Below are positions 43,976-52,484 of a stretch of 64,000 nt of DNA, in pieces. The stretch is from an uncultured Chthonomonadales bacterium (GTDB taxonomy: Bacteria > Armatimonadota > Chthonomonadetes > Chthonomonadales > CAJBBX01): assembly GCA_938005745.1 (NCBI GenBank), contig CALLMM010000019.1, forward strand, positions 17,150 to 81,149, read 5' to 3'. The position numbers and the translations under genes were made by a program. Under the pieces are notes generated by a model, which was not told the origin of the DNA, did no database searches, and worked only from the letters and a program-made list of their open reading frames with translations. How positions within the stretch are numbered: the stretch's first letter is position 1; the number at the start of each line of letters is the position of its first letter.

Positions 43976-45352
43976 ATGGAACGGTTTGATCTAGTGGTGA
44001 TCGGCGGCGGCTCCGCCGGTCTGAAGGCGGCGCGCACCGCCGCGAAGCGAGGGGCGCGCGTTGCGCTGGCAGAGGAGCGCGAAACGGGCGGAGAGTGCTT
44101 CTGGGCGGGCTGCGTTCCGACCAAGGCGATGATCCGCGCCGCCGGAGTCTGGAACCTGATCCGTCGCGCACCGGAGTTCGGGATCTGCGTGGAGGTCAAG
44201 CAGGCGGATTTTGCCGATGCGATGGCGTATAAAGATCGCGCCGTCCATGCGGTCGGAGGCGGCGGCGACCCGGATGCCGGGCTGGGGCGGCTGGGCGTCC
44301 GCTACTTTCCTGAGCGCGCCTACTTTCTGGAGCCGCATATCCTCCGCGTCGGCAGCGGGGAGATATACGGCGAGCGGGTGATCATTGCCACCGGAACCGT
44401 GCCCGCCGTGCCGCCGATCCCCGGTCTGGAGGAGGCAGGCTACATCACCAACCGCGAGGCGGTCTATCTCACCTCTCTGCCCCGCTCGCTGATCGTTCTG
44501 GGAGCCGGTCCCATCGGTCTGGAGTTTGCCCAGACGTTTCATCGCTTTGGCGCCGCGGTGACGGTGGTGGAGATGGCGGAGCGCGTACTGCCCAATGAAG
44601 ACGCTGATATCTCCGCGCTGGCGGAGTCCCTGCTGGCAAAGGAGGGGCTGAAGATTCTGACCGGAGCCAGAGCAGTAGAGGCGATGACGGGCGAAAAGGG
44701 CGGAAAGCGCGTACTAGCGGAGCAGCGCGGGAAGACGATCCTGCTGGAGGCGGAGGAGATTCTGGTCGCGGCGGGGCGCGACGCCGCGACGCGCGGTCTT
44801 CAACTGGAGGCGGCGGGGGTCGAGGCGACGCTCCGCGCCATCCGGGTTGACCAATATCTGCGCACCAGCCAGCCGCATATCTGGGCGGCGGGAGATGTCA
44901 ACGGAGGCTTGCTGTTCACCCATGTCGCCAGTTATGAGGGGAAGATGGCGGCTCTGAACGCCTTCCGCGACGACCCGCAGCCCGCCAACACGAAGGCGGT
45001 TCCGCGCGCCACCTACATAGACCCGGAGGTCGCCAGCATCGGAATGACCGAAGCGCAGGCGAGAGAGGCGGGGATCGAGGCGGATATCTACGCCTCCTCC
45101 TTCGAAGACCTGGACCGCGCCATTCTGCATGGCGAACCGCATGGGTTGGTGAAGCTGGTGGTAGAACGGAAAACGGGGCAGATCCTGGGGGCGCACATGA
45201 TCGGGCCACAGGCGGACAGCCTGCTGGCGGAGGTCGCACTGGCTATGCAGAACCGCCTCCCTCTCTCCGCCGTCACCGATACCATGCACGCCTACCCGAC
45301 GTTTCCGGAGGCGGTAGAGGCGGCGGCGCTCGCCTCTCCCCGCGCGCTCTGA
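43976..45352 (+). CDS. Class I pyridine nucleotide-disulfide oxidoreductase (Lpd/MerA-like)
   Basis: A 458-residue flavoprotein. The FAD site is LVVIGGGSAGLKAA and the redox pair is GGECFWAGCVPTK (C-x4-C). The NAD(P) site is LIVLGAGPIGLEFA, the second FAD contact is IWAAGDVNGG, and the dimer-interface histidine is in HAYPTFPEAVE. It lacks the N-terminal metal domain of MerA. It could be a dihydrolipoyl dehydrogenase, a soluble transhydrogenase or a thiol reductase; no dehydrogenase complex genes are near. ATG 43976 is used because the frame upstream has no better start. Its terminator lies inside the end of the opposing gene. Confidence 0.88.
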   Translation: MERFDLVVIGGGSAGLKAARTAAKRGARVALAEERETGGECFWAGCVPTKAMIRAAGVWNLIRRAPEFGICVEVKQADFADAMAYKDRAVHAVGGGGDPDAGLGRLGVRYFPERAYFLEPHILRVGSGEIYGERVIIATGTVPAVPPIPGLEEAGYITNREAVYLTSLPRSLIVLGAGPIGLEFAQTFHRFGAAVTVVEMAERVLPNEDADISALAESLLAKEGLKILTGARAVEAMTGEKGGKRVLAEQRGKTILLEAEEILVAAGRDAATRGLQLEAAGVEATLRAIRVDQYLRTSQPHIWAAGDVNGGLLFTHVASYEGKMAALNAFRDDPQPANTKAVPRATYIDPEVASIGMTEAQAREAGIEADIYASSFEDLDRAILHGEPHGLVKLVVERKTGQILGAHMIGPQADSLLAEVALAMQNRLPLSAVTDTMHAYPTFPEAVEAAALASPRAL

Positions 45353-45366
45353 GCGCAGATGTGTCA

Positions 45367-45407
45367 CGGCGGGGCAGCCTCTATCGCCGCCCCGCCGCCG
45401 CTTTTTT
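45367..45407 (+). terminator. Terminator of the oxidoreductase gene, inside the end of the exonuclease gene
   Basis: A nine-pair stem (CGGCGGGGC against GCCCCGCCG) followed by CCGC and six T. Its right half lies within the last codons (KKAAAGRR) of the convergent exonuclease gene. Confidence 0.75.
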
Positions 45408-46145
45408 GAGAAAGATCCGTTCCAGCATCAGCGCATAACCGATCTCCATCAGCTCCTTCAGGTTGACGACATCCTCCGCGTTATAGGTCAGCAGGGTCTC
45501 CAGCGATTTGCGGCTGCCCCGTCTCCACTCCTGCCAGAGCCGTACCGCGTCCCATCCGGACAGCCCCCGCGTATCCTGCGTCCGCACAATGCCGAACTCG
45601 CGTTCGATCTGCTTCAGACCTCCAGAGTATCCCGTGCGCTTCAACAGAAAGCAGAGATCAATATGTAGCTGGGGAAACTCCATCTGGTAGGCGCGTCGCA
45701 GGAAAGGCAGGTCAAAACCGGTTCCGAAGAAGGTTACGATCAGCGCTTTCTCGCGGATATGGTCGGGAAAGTCCGCGAGGTTGCGCCCGCGCACAAACTG
45801 GTAGACACGCTGACCGTCGTAGAGGCCCACCATCGTCAGGTCAGAGGGATCCATGCCGCCGGTAGTCTCGATGTCGAGGAAGGCGACCCGGTCGCGAAAG
45901 GCGGGATAGGCGCGCCAGTGCTCGCGGACGGGCAGACGCTGCGCGAACCAGGCGTAGTCGCCGGACTGAAGCCGTCGGATCGATTCGAGCACCAGCGGCG
46001 GCAGGACGGTTCGCAGCTTGGGAGAGAGCGGCAGGGAGGAGCCGCTCTCCCGGAACTCGTTCCAGGTGCGCGCACCCATCTCCCACAGCCGACGCTCCGT
46101 ATGCTCCCCGACGCCCGGGCAGTGAATATAGCTCGACTCCAGCAA
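45381..46145 (-). CDS. YprB-like 3'-5' exonuclease (RNase H-like fold)
   Basis: A 254-residue nuclease of the RNase_H_2/YprB group. DEDD-type acidic residues are visible: Asp and Glu in VAFLDIETTGG, Asp in FFGTGFDLPFL, and Asp in YNAEDVVNL. The first 85 residues contain a helix-hairpin-helix-like stretch (HCPGVGEHTERRLWEMG). Such proteins are proposed to process RNA or DNA ends; the substrate is not known. Start is TTG with AAAGGGA upstream. Confidence 0.83.
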   Translation of the reverse strand: MLESSYIHCPGVGEHTERRLWEMGARTWNEFRESGSSLPLSPKLRTVLPPLVLESIRRLQSGDYAWFAQRLPVREHWRAYPAFRDRVAFLDIETTGGMDPSDLTMVGLYDGQRVYQFVRGRNLADFPDHIREKALIVTFFGTGFDLPFLRRAYQMEFPQLHIDLCFLLKRTGYSGGLKQIEREFGIVRTQDTRGLSGWDAVRLWQEWRRGSRKSLETLLTYNAEDVVNLKELMEIGYALMLERIFLKKAAAGRR

Positions 46146-46161
46146 AGCGATCCCTTTCGGA

Positions 46162-46971
46162 CTACTCGCCCAGTTTGAAGGTGTTCAGAATGATCGGCAT
46201 TTCGCCCTTGACGCCCAAATCCTGCGGACTGCGGATGTCGGAGGAGGCGCTGGTTCCCAGCATGATGAAGGTTACACCGTTCTGCAGTCCGGTTCCCTTG
46301 CTGGAGACCAGCAGCGCGCGTCCGTATATCTTCAGATCATCGCCGCCCGCTCGCTGGACAGTGCTCTCGAACTGAAGCTCATGCCCCTCGAACCCGGAGA
46401 GCGTCGAGCTGCCCTCATAGACCTTCTGATAGTTGGGGAAGTTCTGCTGGAACTGCGGCTCCAGCTGCGCCATCAACTCCGGAAAGAGGCTGTCCGAATC
46501 CTGCCCGGAGGAGTTGTGCCAGTAACCGACCGCGAAGTTCTCCACGGTCAGCTCCGCTCCGTCGTTGTTGATCGCGTGTTCCACTTTGACATAGTTGGAA
46601 GAGTCGGCGCCGCCCGCCTTCGGGTCGCGTTTCCAGTGCGCGGGATACTGGAAGGAGAAAGGGACGAACACCTCCGCCAGTTTGCCGGTGAAGTTTTCGC
46701 GCTGATTGACATAGGTAACGGTCTCCTGCGCGTAGTCCTGTGTCTGCTGCCGGTTATCGCCGCCTGTGCCGCGGCTCTGCCTGCCCGTTCCGCCCGTCCC
46801 GTCCGTCTGCGTGGAGGGAGTTGCCAGAACGACCAGGAACAGAAAGGCGAGCACGCCCATACAGCCCAGTCCAAGACAGCCGCCTACGCCGCAGACGATG
46901 GGGAGCGTATAGTTCTTCTTTGCAGAGGGATTTACCGGAGGAACCGGCTGTCCGGGGGGATAGCTGCTCAC
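46162..46971 (-). CDS. Membrane-anchored hypothetical protein
   Basis: A 269-residue protein with a Pro-rich N-terminus, one membrane segment with four Cys (about 25-50), a Gly/Thr/Gln linker and a soluble domain outside. The domain starts FVPFSFQYPAHW and ends PIILNTFKL, which resembles PsbP/DcrB-like folds found in many secreted hypotheticals. No function can be given. GTG 46971 has AAAGGAGAG ahead. It lies 16 bases upstream of the YprB-like gene on the same strand and 28 bases downstream of the PfkB kinase gene. Confidence 0.7.
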   Translation of the reverse strand: MSSYPPGQPVPPVNPSAKKNYTLPIVCGVGGCLGLGCMGVLAFLFLVVLATPSTQTDGTGGTGRQSRGTGGDNRQQTQDYAQETVTYVNQRENFTGKLAEVFVPFSFQYPAHWKRDPKAGGADSSNYVKVEHAINNDGAELTVENFAVGYWHNSSGQDSDSLFPELMAQLEPQFQQNFPNYQKVYEGSSTLSGFEGHELQFESTVQRAGGDDLKIYGRALLVSSKGTGLQNGVTFIMLGTSASSDIRSPQDLGVKGEMPIILNTFKLGE

Positions 46972-46999
46972 GATCTCTCTCCTTTGTTGTCAGGGGATA

Positions 47000-47941
47000 T
47001 TACGACCGCTCTCGGATGAAGGCTTCGGTCTCTTCCCGTGAGCGTATGCCGGTAGTCGCGCCAAGTCCGGTTACGCAGAATGCGCCGACGGCATTGGCAA
47101 ACCGCGCGGTGCGTTCGATGTCCCAGCCGTAGACAATGCCGCAGAGGAAGCCTGCCACGAAGGCGTCGCCCGTGCCGGTTCCATCTACGGCGTCCACCCG
47201 GAATGCCGGAACGGTCAGCTCGCCCGCGTCCGAAAGCAGATAACAGCCCTCTTCGCCCATCTTCAGCCCGACCGTCTTCACGCCCCGGTCGCGCAGAGAT
47301 CGGGCTACCTCCTGCGGCTTCGTCAGCCCCGTCATCGCCTGCGCCTCCGCCAGACTCGGCAGAAAGTAGTCGGCATAGGGTAGGCAGGGGGCGAGTATCT
47401 TTAGCCAGCTTCCGGTCGCATCCCAGACGGTATCCAGACAGGTGATCTTACCCATCTCCCGGGCGCGGCGCAGCGTGTCCGCCATCGGCTGACCGTCGAA
47501 GGCGGGCATGATAAATGCGCCCGCGACATGCAGGATCTTCGACTCCTCGATCACATCCCAGCGAACATCCTCCGCCAGATATTTCGCATTGGCTCCCGTA
47601 TGGTGCAGAAAGGTGCGCTCGCCGTTGGAGTCTACGAGCACCATCGAGGCAGAGGTGCTGACGCCGGCGGACTGAATGACCCCCCGGGTGTCGAGAGACT
47701 CCTTCTGAAGTTCGCGGATGATGAAGTCGCCCAGACCGTCCGCCCCCACCTTGCCCAGCACCGCCGAAGAGACCCCCAGCTTCACCAGATCAATCCCGGT
47801 GTTGGCGGCGCAGCCGCCAATGTGCAGGGACATCTCCTCCACCAGTCCCAGACGTCCATGAGGAGGCAGCGCATCAATGGGTCTGCCCAACAGGTCTGCC
47901 ACCAGCACCCCCAGACATGCTACTTCCGGCATCGTTTCCAC
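47000..47941 (-). CDS. PfkB family carbohydrate kinase
   Basis: A 313-residue ribokinase-like sugar kinase. The first signature is present as GGCAANTGIDLVKLG and the second as DAVDGTGTGDAFVAGFLCG, with the catalytic Asp in GTGTGD. The sugar is unknown; the alpha-L-rhamnosidase gene 83 bases upstream on the same strand hints at use of a released sugar, but PfkB kinases do not usually act on rhamnose. SD GAAGGGGAG precedes the ATG. Confidence 0.88.
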   Translation of the reverse strand: METMPEVACLGVLVADLLGRPIDALPPHGRLGLVEEMSLHIGGCAANTGIDLVKLGVSSAVLGKVGADGLGDFIIRELQKESLDTRGVIQSAGVSTSASMVLVDSNGERTFLHHTGANAKYLAEDVRWDVIEESKILHVAGAFIMPAFDGQPMADTLRRAREMGKITCLDTVWDATGSWLKILAPCLPYADYFLPSLAEAQAMTGLTKPQEVARSLRDRGVKTVGLKMGEEGCYLLSDAGELTVPAFRVDAVDGTGTGDAFVAGFLCGIVYGWDIERTARFANAVGAFCVTGLGATTGIRSREETEAFIRERS

Positions 47942-48024
47942 TCCCCTTCATGCTTTCTCTTCTGCGCGGTCCGTTCGCTCCTCCGCAGATTTCTGTATAT
48001 GATACACCCTTCCGCAACGCTTCT

Positions 48025-50718
48025 CTACCGACGGCGAAAACCGCGGGAGACAAAAGAGTAGCTCCCGGAGCCGACCGCAAAGACCGCGCACCCTCTCTCC
48101 TGCCGGAGATAGCGGACGCCCTTCACGCGGTCCATCGTTTTGCCGCCTTCCGTGATGTTTGAAAGACCCTCTGCCGGCAGGTAGAGCGTCGCCGTTACAT
48201 TCGCGGGAACCTGTATCTTCAGGCGCAGATCGCCGTTCTCAATGCGCCAGTCGCTGACGATCCTTCCCCGAACGGTGTCGCATTCGGCGCGGGCGTAGGT
48301 CAGATCGCCGACGATCTGCGGCTTGATCTCGATCTTTTCAAAGCCCGGCGCGGTCGGGAGAATGCCGGCAAGCGTCTTGTAGAACCACGCGCTGACATCT
48401 CCAAACATGATATGGTTGAGCGAATCGGTTCCTCGCCAGCTCTCCCAGAGCGTCGTCGCGCCCTGCGCAATCCACCAGCCCCAGCCGGGCAGCGTCTTCT
48501 TGTTGACGATCTGGTAGGCGACCTCCGACTCTCCCTGTTCGCGCAGCGCGTTCAACAGGTACTTCGCGCCGAGGATTCCGGTGTCTATGTGCCCCTGACG
48601 CGCCTCGATATTCGCCAGAAGACGCTTCAGCACTGCCGCTTTCTGCTCATTGGTCAGCAGATCGGGATGATGGAGCGCGCAGCTTAACGCCGTCTGGCTG
48701 CCGTTGGAGACCTGCCCGGTCTGGCTGTCCACAAAGCGATCCAGAAAGGCTTTTCGGATCTCCGACGCCAACGCGGCGTATCTCCGGGCATCCTCCTCGT
48801 TTCCCAGCAGCCGCGCCGCGCGCGAGACGATGAGCGCGTCCAGATAGTAGTAGCCGGTGGAGGTAACTTCGACCGGCGTCTCCGTCTCAAAGGGAAGCCA
48901 GTCGCCCAGCCCGATGCGGACAATGCCATTCTCCGCGCGCCGTGTCAGGTAGTCCACATAGCGGCGCATGCCCGTATAGTGGGTCTTCAGAATGCGGATG
49001 TCGCCGCAGTACTCGTAGAGATACCAGGGGATCAGGATGAACGCGCTGTCCCATGCCGGACCGTTGCCCCACGCATAGCCCCATCCGCCAGTCGGCACGA
49101 TGCCCGGCAGCTCGCCCGATTCGCGCTGTTCATCTCCTAGATCGTTCACCCACTTCGTGTAGACCGCGGCGGGATCGAAGTTAAACAGACCCATCTCGGC
49201 GGCAAGGTGCGCGTCGCCCGTCCAGCCGTTCTTTTCCCGGTGCGGGCAGTCTGTCGGGATGCTGTGCAGGTTGCTGACATACGACCAGAGCGCGTTGCGC
49301 TGGATCCGGTTCAGCAGCGGGTTGGAGCACTCAAACGTCCCGCGACGCTCCACCGCCGTGTGTTTGACGCGCGCCTCCAGCTTCAGTGAGACCTCCGGCG
49401 TCAGCCCGCTCACCTCGACATACTGAAAACCGTGATAGACGAAACGCGGCTCCCAGACCTCCTCCGCGCCGCCCTTCAGGATATACTCATCCGTCTGGAA
49501 CCGCTGCGGGGGATCGGTCTTCAGCAGATGCTGGGCGATGTGGGAGGCGTCGAGCGTGCCGTCGGGGTGCAGCCGTTCGCCGTAGCGCAGGATCAGGCGG
49601 GTTCCGGCGGGACCGCGAACCTTCAGGCGCGTGTGACCCGCCATGTTCTGACCGAAGTCGAACACCTGCATACCCGGTTTCGGCGCGGTAACGTTTGCCG
49701 GCTCCAGCGTCTGCGTGATCTTGATAGGAGGCATCGCCTGCGCGACGAGCCTGCCCTTCGGAGCCTCTACAACCTGCGCCGTCTGCCAGTCGGAATCGGA
49801 GAATCGGACGGTGTCCCAGCCGGGCTTCTCCAGGCGCGCGTCGTAGGTCTCGCCCCCGTAGATGCTGTCGAACAGGATTGGACCGGTGGAGGTCTTCCAC
49901 CGCTCATCGGAGACAACCCGATCCTCGCGACCGTCGGCGTACTCGATCCGCAGTTCCAGAAGCAGTCGGGGAGCGTCGCGCCAGGGAGCCTTGTGGAACT
50001 GCCAGACAGCCTGTGTGTGGACGTTGAACCAGCCCGTCCCCAGCATCACGCCGATCGCGTTCTCTCCCTCTCTCAACAGCGCGGTAACATCGTGCGTTAC
50101 ATAGAGAACGCGCCGGTCGAAACGGGTATATCCCGGATCGAGCGCATGATCGCCCGCCTTCTGACCGTTCAGGCTCAGCTCCTGGTAGCCGAGTCCGCAG
50201 AGATAGACCCGCGCCCTGCGCACTCTGCCGTTGACGGTGAAGGTGCGTCGAAAATGCGGCGCGGGCTGATACTCCTTCTCGGTGGTTCGCGCGATCCACT
50301 TGCCATGCCAGTCCTGCGGGCTGAGCAGCCCCATCTCCCAGTGTGCAGGGGCGCTGAACTGGGAGCGTCTGCCCTCCTGATCCCAGACGCGCACCTTCCA
50401 ATAGCAGCTTTGACCGGATCGCAGCGGCTTTCCGGCGTACTCGATATGAAGCTGCGCGCCGGAGGATACCCTGCCGGAATCCCACAGGTCTCCCCGATTG
50501 CGGCGCAGGCGCTCCTCTGTCGAGGCGACGAGTATCTGATAGGCGGACTGCCGCTGATCGCGCTCCTCCGAGGCAAGCTGCCAGCTCAGCCGCGGCGGGA
50601 GGGCGTCTATGCCGATCGGATTCACCAGATATTCACACTTCAGGTTGACAGGTCTCATGGCGGCGAAGGCGGGTGAGATCAGTAAAAGCGCTAAGGCGAT
50701 GGCGAGCGGTGTCTTCAC
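48025..50718 (-). CDS. Secreted alpha-L-rhamnosidase (GH78)
   Basis: An 897-residue secreted glycosidase. Signal peptide MKTPLAIALALLLISPAFAA is followed by the GH78 layout: N-terminal beta domains (LKCEYLVNPIGID, then WQLASEERDQRQSAYQI), a middle domain beginning GKWIA, and the (alpha/alpha)6 barrel with the catalytic-acid motif DCPHREKNGWTGDAH and WGWWIAQGATTLWESW. It should release terminal rhamnose from plant or microbial glycans. Start is GTG with AAAGGGA before it. Confidence 0.92.
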   Translation of the reverse strand: MKTPLAIALALLLISPAFAAMRPVNLKCEYLVNPIGIDALPPRLSWQLASEERDQRQSAYQILVASTEERLRRNRGDLWDSGRVSSGAQLHIEYAGKPLRSGQSCYWKVRVWDQEGRRSQFSAPAHWEMGLLSPQDWHGKWIARTTEKEYQPAPHFRRTFTVNGRVRRARVYLCGLGYQELSLNGQKAGDHALDPGYTRFDRRVLYVTHDVTALLREGENAIGVMLGTGWFNVHTQAVWQFHKAPWRDAPRLLLELRIEYADGREDRVVSDERWKTSTGPILFDSIYGGETYDARLEKPGWDTVRFSDSDWQTAQVVEAPKGRLVAQAMPPIKITQTLEPANVTAPKPGMQVFDFGQNMAGHTRLKVRGPAGTRLILRYGERLHPDGTLDASHIAQHLLKTDPPQRFQTDEYILKGGAEEVWEPRFVYHGFQYVEVSGLTPEVSLKLEARVKHTAVERRGTFECSNPLLNRIQRNALWSYVSNLHSIPTDCPHREKNGWTGDAHLAAEMGLFNFDPAAVYTKWVNDLGDEQRESGELPGIVPTGGWGYAWGNGPAWDSAFILIPWYLYEYCGDIRILKTHYTGMRRYVDYLTRRAENGIVRIGLGDWLPFETETPVEVTSTGYYYLDALIVSRAARLLGNEEDARRYAALASEIRKAFLDRFVDSQTGQVSNGSQTALSCALHHPDLLTNEQKAAVLKRLLANIEARQGHIDTGILGAKYLLNALREQGESEVAYQIVNKKTLPGWGWWIAQGATTLWESWRGTDSLNHIMFGDVSAWFYKTLAGILPTAPGFEKIEIKPQIVGDLTYARAECDTVRGRIVSDWRIENGDLRLKIQVPANVTATLYLPAEGLSNITEGGKTMDRVKGVRYLRQERGCAVFAVGSGSYSFVSRGFRRR

Positions 50719-50761
50719 CCGTGCTGTCCCTTTCTGCGTAATGGAAATCTATCCTCTCTTC

Positions 50762-50791
50762 TTGTCGCGCATAGATAAAACCTGCTATTCT
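50762..50791 (+). promoter_or_regulatory. Possible promoter of the second METTL21-like gene
   Basis: TTGTCG (50762-50767) and TATTCT (50786-50791) are 18 bases apart with TGC before the -10 (extended type). It lies 59 bases before ATG 50850 in the divergent gap. Confidence 0.45.
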
Positions 50792-50849
50792 GTGAGGAAA
50801 ACCCTTCTGCGGCTGGCGAAAATCGGTAGCCGCAGAGAATCGAAAGGCA

Positions 50850-51542
50850 ATGGAAGGCTCGATACTGGAACGCATCGCCGCGCTACGGGCGGCGCTGGAG
50901 AGCAGGTACGTTCTGGAGGATATAACCGTGTATGCGGCAGGGCGGGAGTGGAGGCTCTCCTCCGTTCGGCTTAACTCCCTGCTGGCGCGTCATCCCGACG
51001 AGACGGAGACCTTTCCGCACGGTCTGCTGTTATGGCCCGCCGCGTTTGTGCTGGCGGAGTGGCTGACCGTGGAGCCGTCGCTGGTGGCGGGAAAGAGCGT
51101 GCTGGAGATCGGGGCCGGCGTCGGACTTCCGGGACTGACGGCGAGGAGGCTGGGGGCGCAGGTTACGCAGACGGACTATCAGCCCTATTCGCTGATGCTC
51201 ACGGAGATGAACGCTCTGCAGAACGGCATCACAGACATTGCGCGCTTTCAGGCGGACTGGCGTTCGTTTCCGGAGGCGGGACCCTTTGAGGTGATACTCG
51301 GCGCGGATGTGCTCTACAGCCGCGAACTGCGCCCCGCGCTCTCCGTTCTCTTTGCGGAGCATCTGCAGAGAGACGGACTGGTTGTGCTGGCGGATCGCCT
51401 CCCCGCCAACCTAGACTACTTTACGCCGCGCATGGAGCGGGAGGGCTGGGACTGCGCCATCGAGCTGTGCAGAACGGTCTGGGAGGAGGAGCGGGAGATC
51501 GGGCTGATGTTTGCGCGCCGCCGTCAGGGAAGCAGGGGCTGA
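50850..51542 (+). CDS. METTL21-like (Methyltransf_16) SAM-dependent methyltransferase (2)
   Basis: A 230-residue paralogue of the enzyme at 22324. SAM site VLEIGAGVGLPGL, then TDY, DWRSF and VILGADVLYSREL line up with the first copy over the whole length, and both start with a helix ending R-Y at residues 19-20. The family methylates lysines or small molecules; no target is evident. SD AAAGG precedes the ATG. Its 3' end overlaps the convergent GNAT gene by 19 bases. Confidence 0.86.
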   Translation: MEGSILERIAALRAALESRYVLEDITVYAAGREWRLSSVRLNSLLARHPDETETFPHGLLLWPAAFVLAEWLTVEPSLVAGKSVLEIGAGVGLPGLTARRLGAQVTQTDYQPYSLMLTEMNALQNGITDIARFQADWRSFPEAGPFEVILGADVLYSRELRPALSVLFAEHLQRDGLVVLADRLPANLDYFTPRMEREGWDCAIELCRTVWEEEREIGLMFARRRQGSRG

Positions 51543-52054
51543 AGATCGCGCCAGCCGTATCCGATCGCCTCCAGAATGACCCCGTCCATCTGATACTGTC
51601 TGGTTCGGACGCGCTCGCCCCCCAACTTTTCGTAGAAGCGACGGAAGGGATTGTCCGCCAGCGCCCAGAGCAGCATCGTGCGGTATCCGTTCTCGTAGAG
51701 CCATTGGGCGGAGAGCGAGAACAGCCGCCTGCCGATCCCCTGCCGCTGATAGGCGTCCAGAATGTAGATGGCGTGCAGTTCGCCGGTGAACTCCGGATCG
51801 CCCTCCTTCTCCCGTCCGCAGCTTGCGTATCCGACGATCTCTCCCGAAGCGGTAACCGCCAGCCAGACGACGCCCGGCAGCGCTTCGGAAAGACGGCGTC
51901 TCCACCGCTCCGCAGCCTCCGCATAGTCGAGCCGATCGAGTTTAGAATCGGGCACGATGCCGCGATAGGTCGTGCGCCAGGTATCCACCACGACCCGCGC
52001 CACTCCCGGCGCGTCCTCCGCCGTCGCCAGCCGATACCAGATCTCCGCGCTCAT
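51524..52054 (-). CDS. GNAT family N-acetyltransferase (2)
   Basis: A 176-residue acetyltransferase with the acetyl-CoA block YQRQGIGRRLFSLSAQWL and the late NPFRRFYEKLGGE. Its start overlaps the stop of the glnB gene (ATGA), so it is translated with P-II, though a functional link is not obvious. It runs into the convergent methyltransferase gene by 19 bases. Confidence 0.87.
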   Translation of the reverse strand: MSAEIWYRLATAEDAPGVARVVVDTWRTTYRGIVPDSKLDRLDYAEAAERWRRRLSEALPGVVWLAVTASGEIVGYASCGREKEGDPEFTGELHAIYILDAYQRQGIGRRLFSLSAQWLYENGYRTMLLWALADNPFRRFYEKLGGERVRTRQYQMDGVILEAIGYGWRDLQPLLP

Positions 52055-52389
52055 AACACCTCGTCGCCGCGCTCTTCGGTGCGGATTCGGATCGCGTCCT
52101 CCATCGGGTAGATGAAGATTTTGCCGTCTCCCTCCTCGCCGGTACGGGCATGCGCGAGGACCGTCTCGATGATCTCCTCCACATCCTCATCACGCACGAT
52201 CATCTCCAGCTTGACTTTGGTGGGGAGATCAATCGTATATTCCGACCCGCGAAACCGCTCGCGAATGCCGCGCTCTCGCCCGCAGCCGCGCACATCCATC
52301 ACCGACATGCCGGTAACCCCGATCTCGCAGAGCGCGATTTTCACCTCGTCCAGTTTGGAGGGGCGGATAATGCACTCGATACGTTTCAT
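52051..52389 (-). CDS. glnB: Nitrogen regulatory protein P-II
   Basis: A 112-residue P-II signal protein, which senses 2-oxoglutarate, ATP/ADP and nitrogen state and controls glutamine synthetase and transporters. The T-loop reads RGCGRERGIRERFRGSEY with Tyr51 present, the usual uridylylation site, and the B-loop is TGEEGDGKIF. ATG 52389 (MKRIECIIRP) is the family's normal start and has a GGAG eight bases before. It lies just downstream of glnA, separated by a strong terminator. The nearest ammonium-transporter gene is not in the window, so GlnB is favoured over GlnK mainly by glnA linkage. Confidence 0.92.
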   Translation of the reverse strand: MKRIECIIRPSKLDEVKIALCEIGVTGMSVMDVRGCGRERGIRERFRGSEYTIDLPTKVKLEMIVRDEDVEEIIETVLAHARTGEEGDGKIFIYPMEDAIRIRTEERGDEVL

Positions 52390-52424
52390 CGTACTCACTC
52401 CTTCGAGCCATTATAACATGTTCT

Positions 52425-52458
52425 GGAAAAGAAAAAAGCCCGCGCGGTCCGCGCGGGC
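52425..52458 (-). terminator. Terminator between glnA and glnB
   Basis: A ten-pair perfect stem (GCCCGCGCGG against CCGCGCGGGC) with a one-base centre on paper; the real loop takes a few pairs. On the minus strand it is followed by TTTTTTCTTTTCC. It should end or reduce glnA transcription before glnB. Confidence 0.88.
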
Positions 52459-52484
52459 GTCTGGCTCTCGGCGCTTCGCCTGCC

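Noticed and set aside
43976..45352. Mercuric reductase
   Set aside because: The C-x4-C flavoprotein core fits, but there is no metal-binding N-terminal domain, no C-terminal Cys pair and no mer genes nearby.
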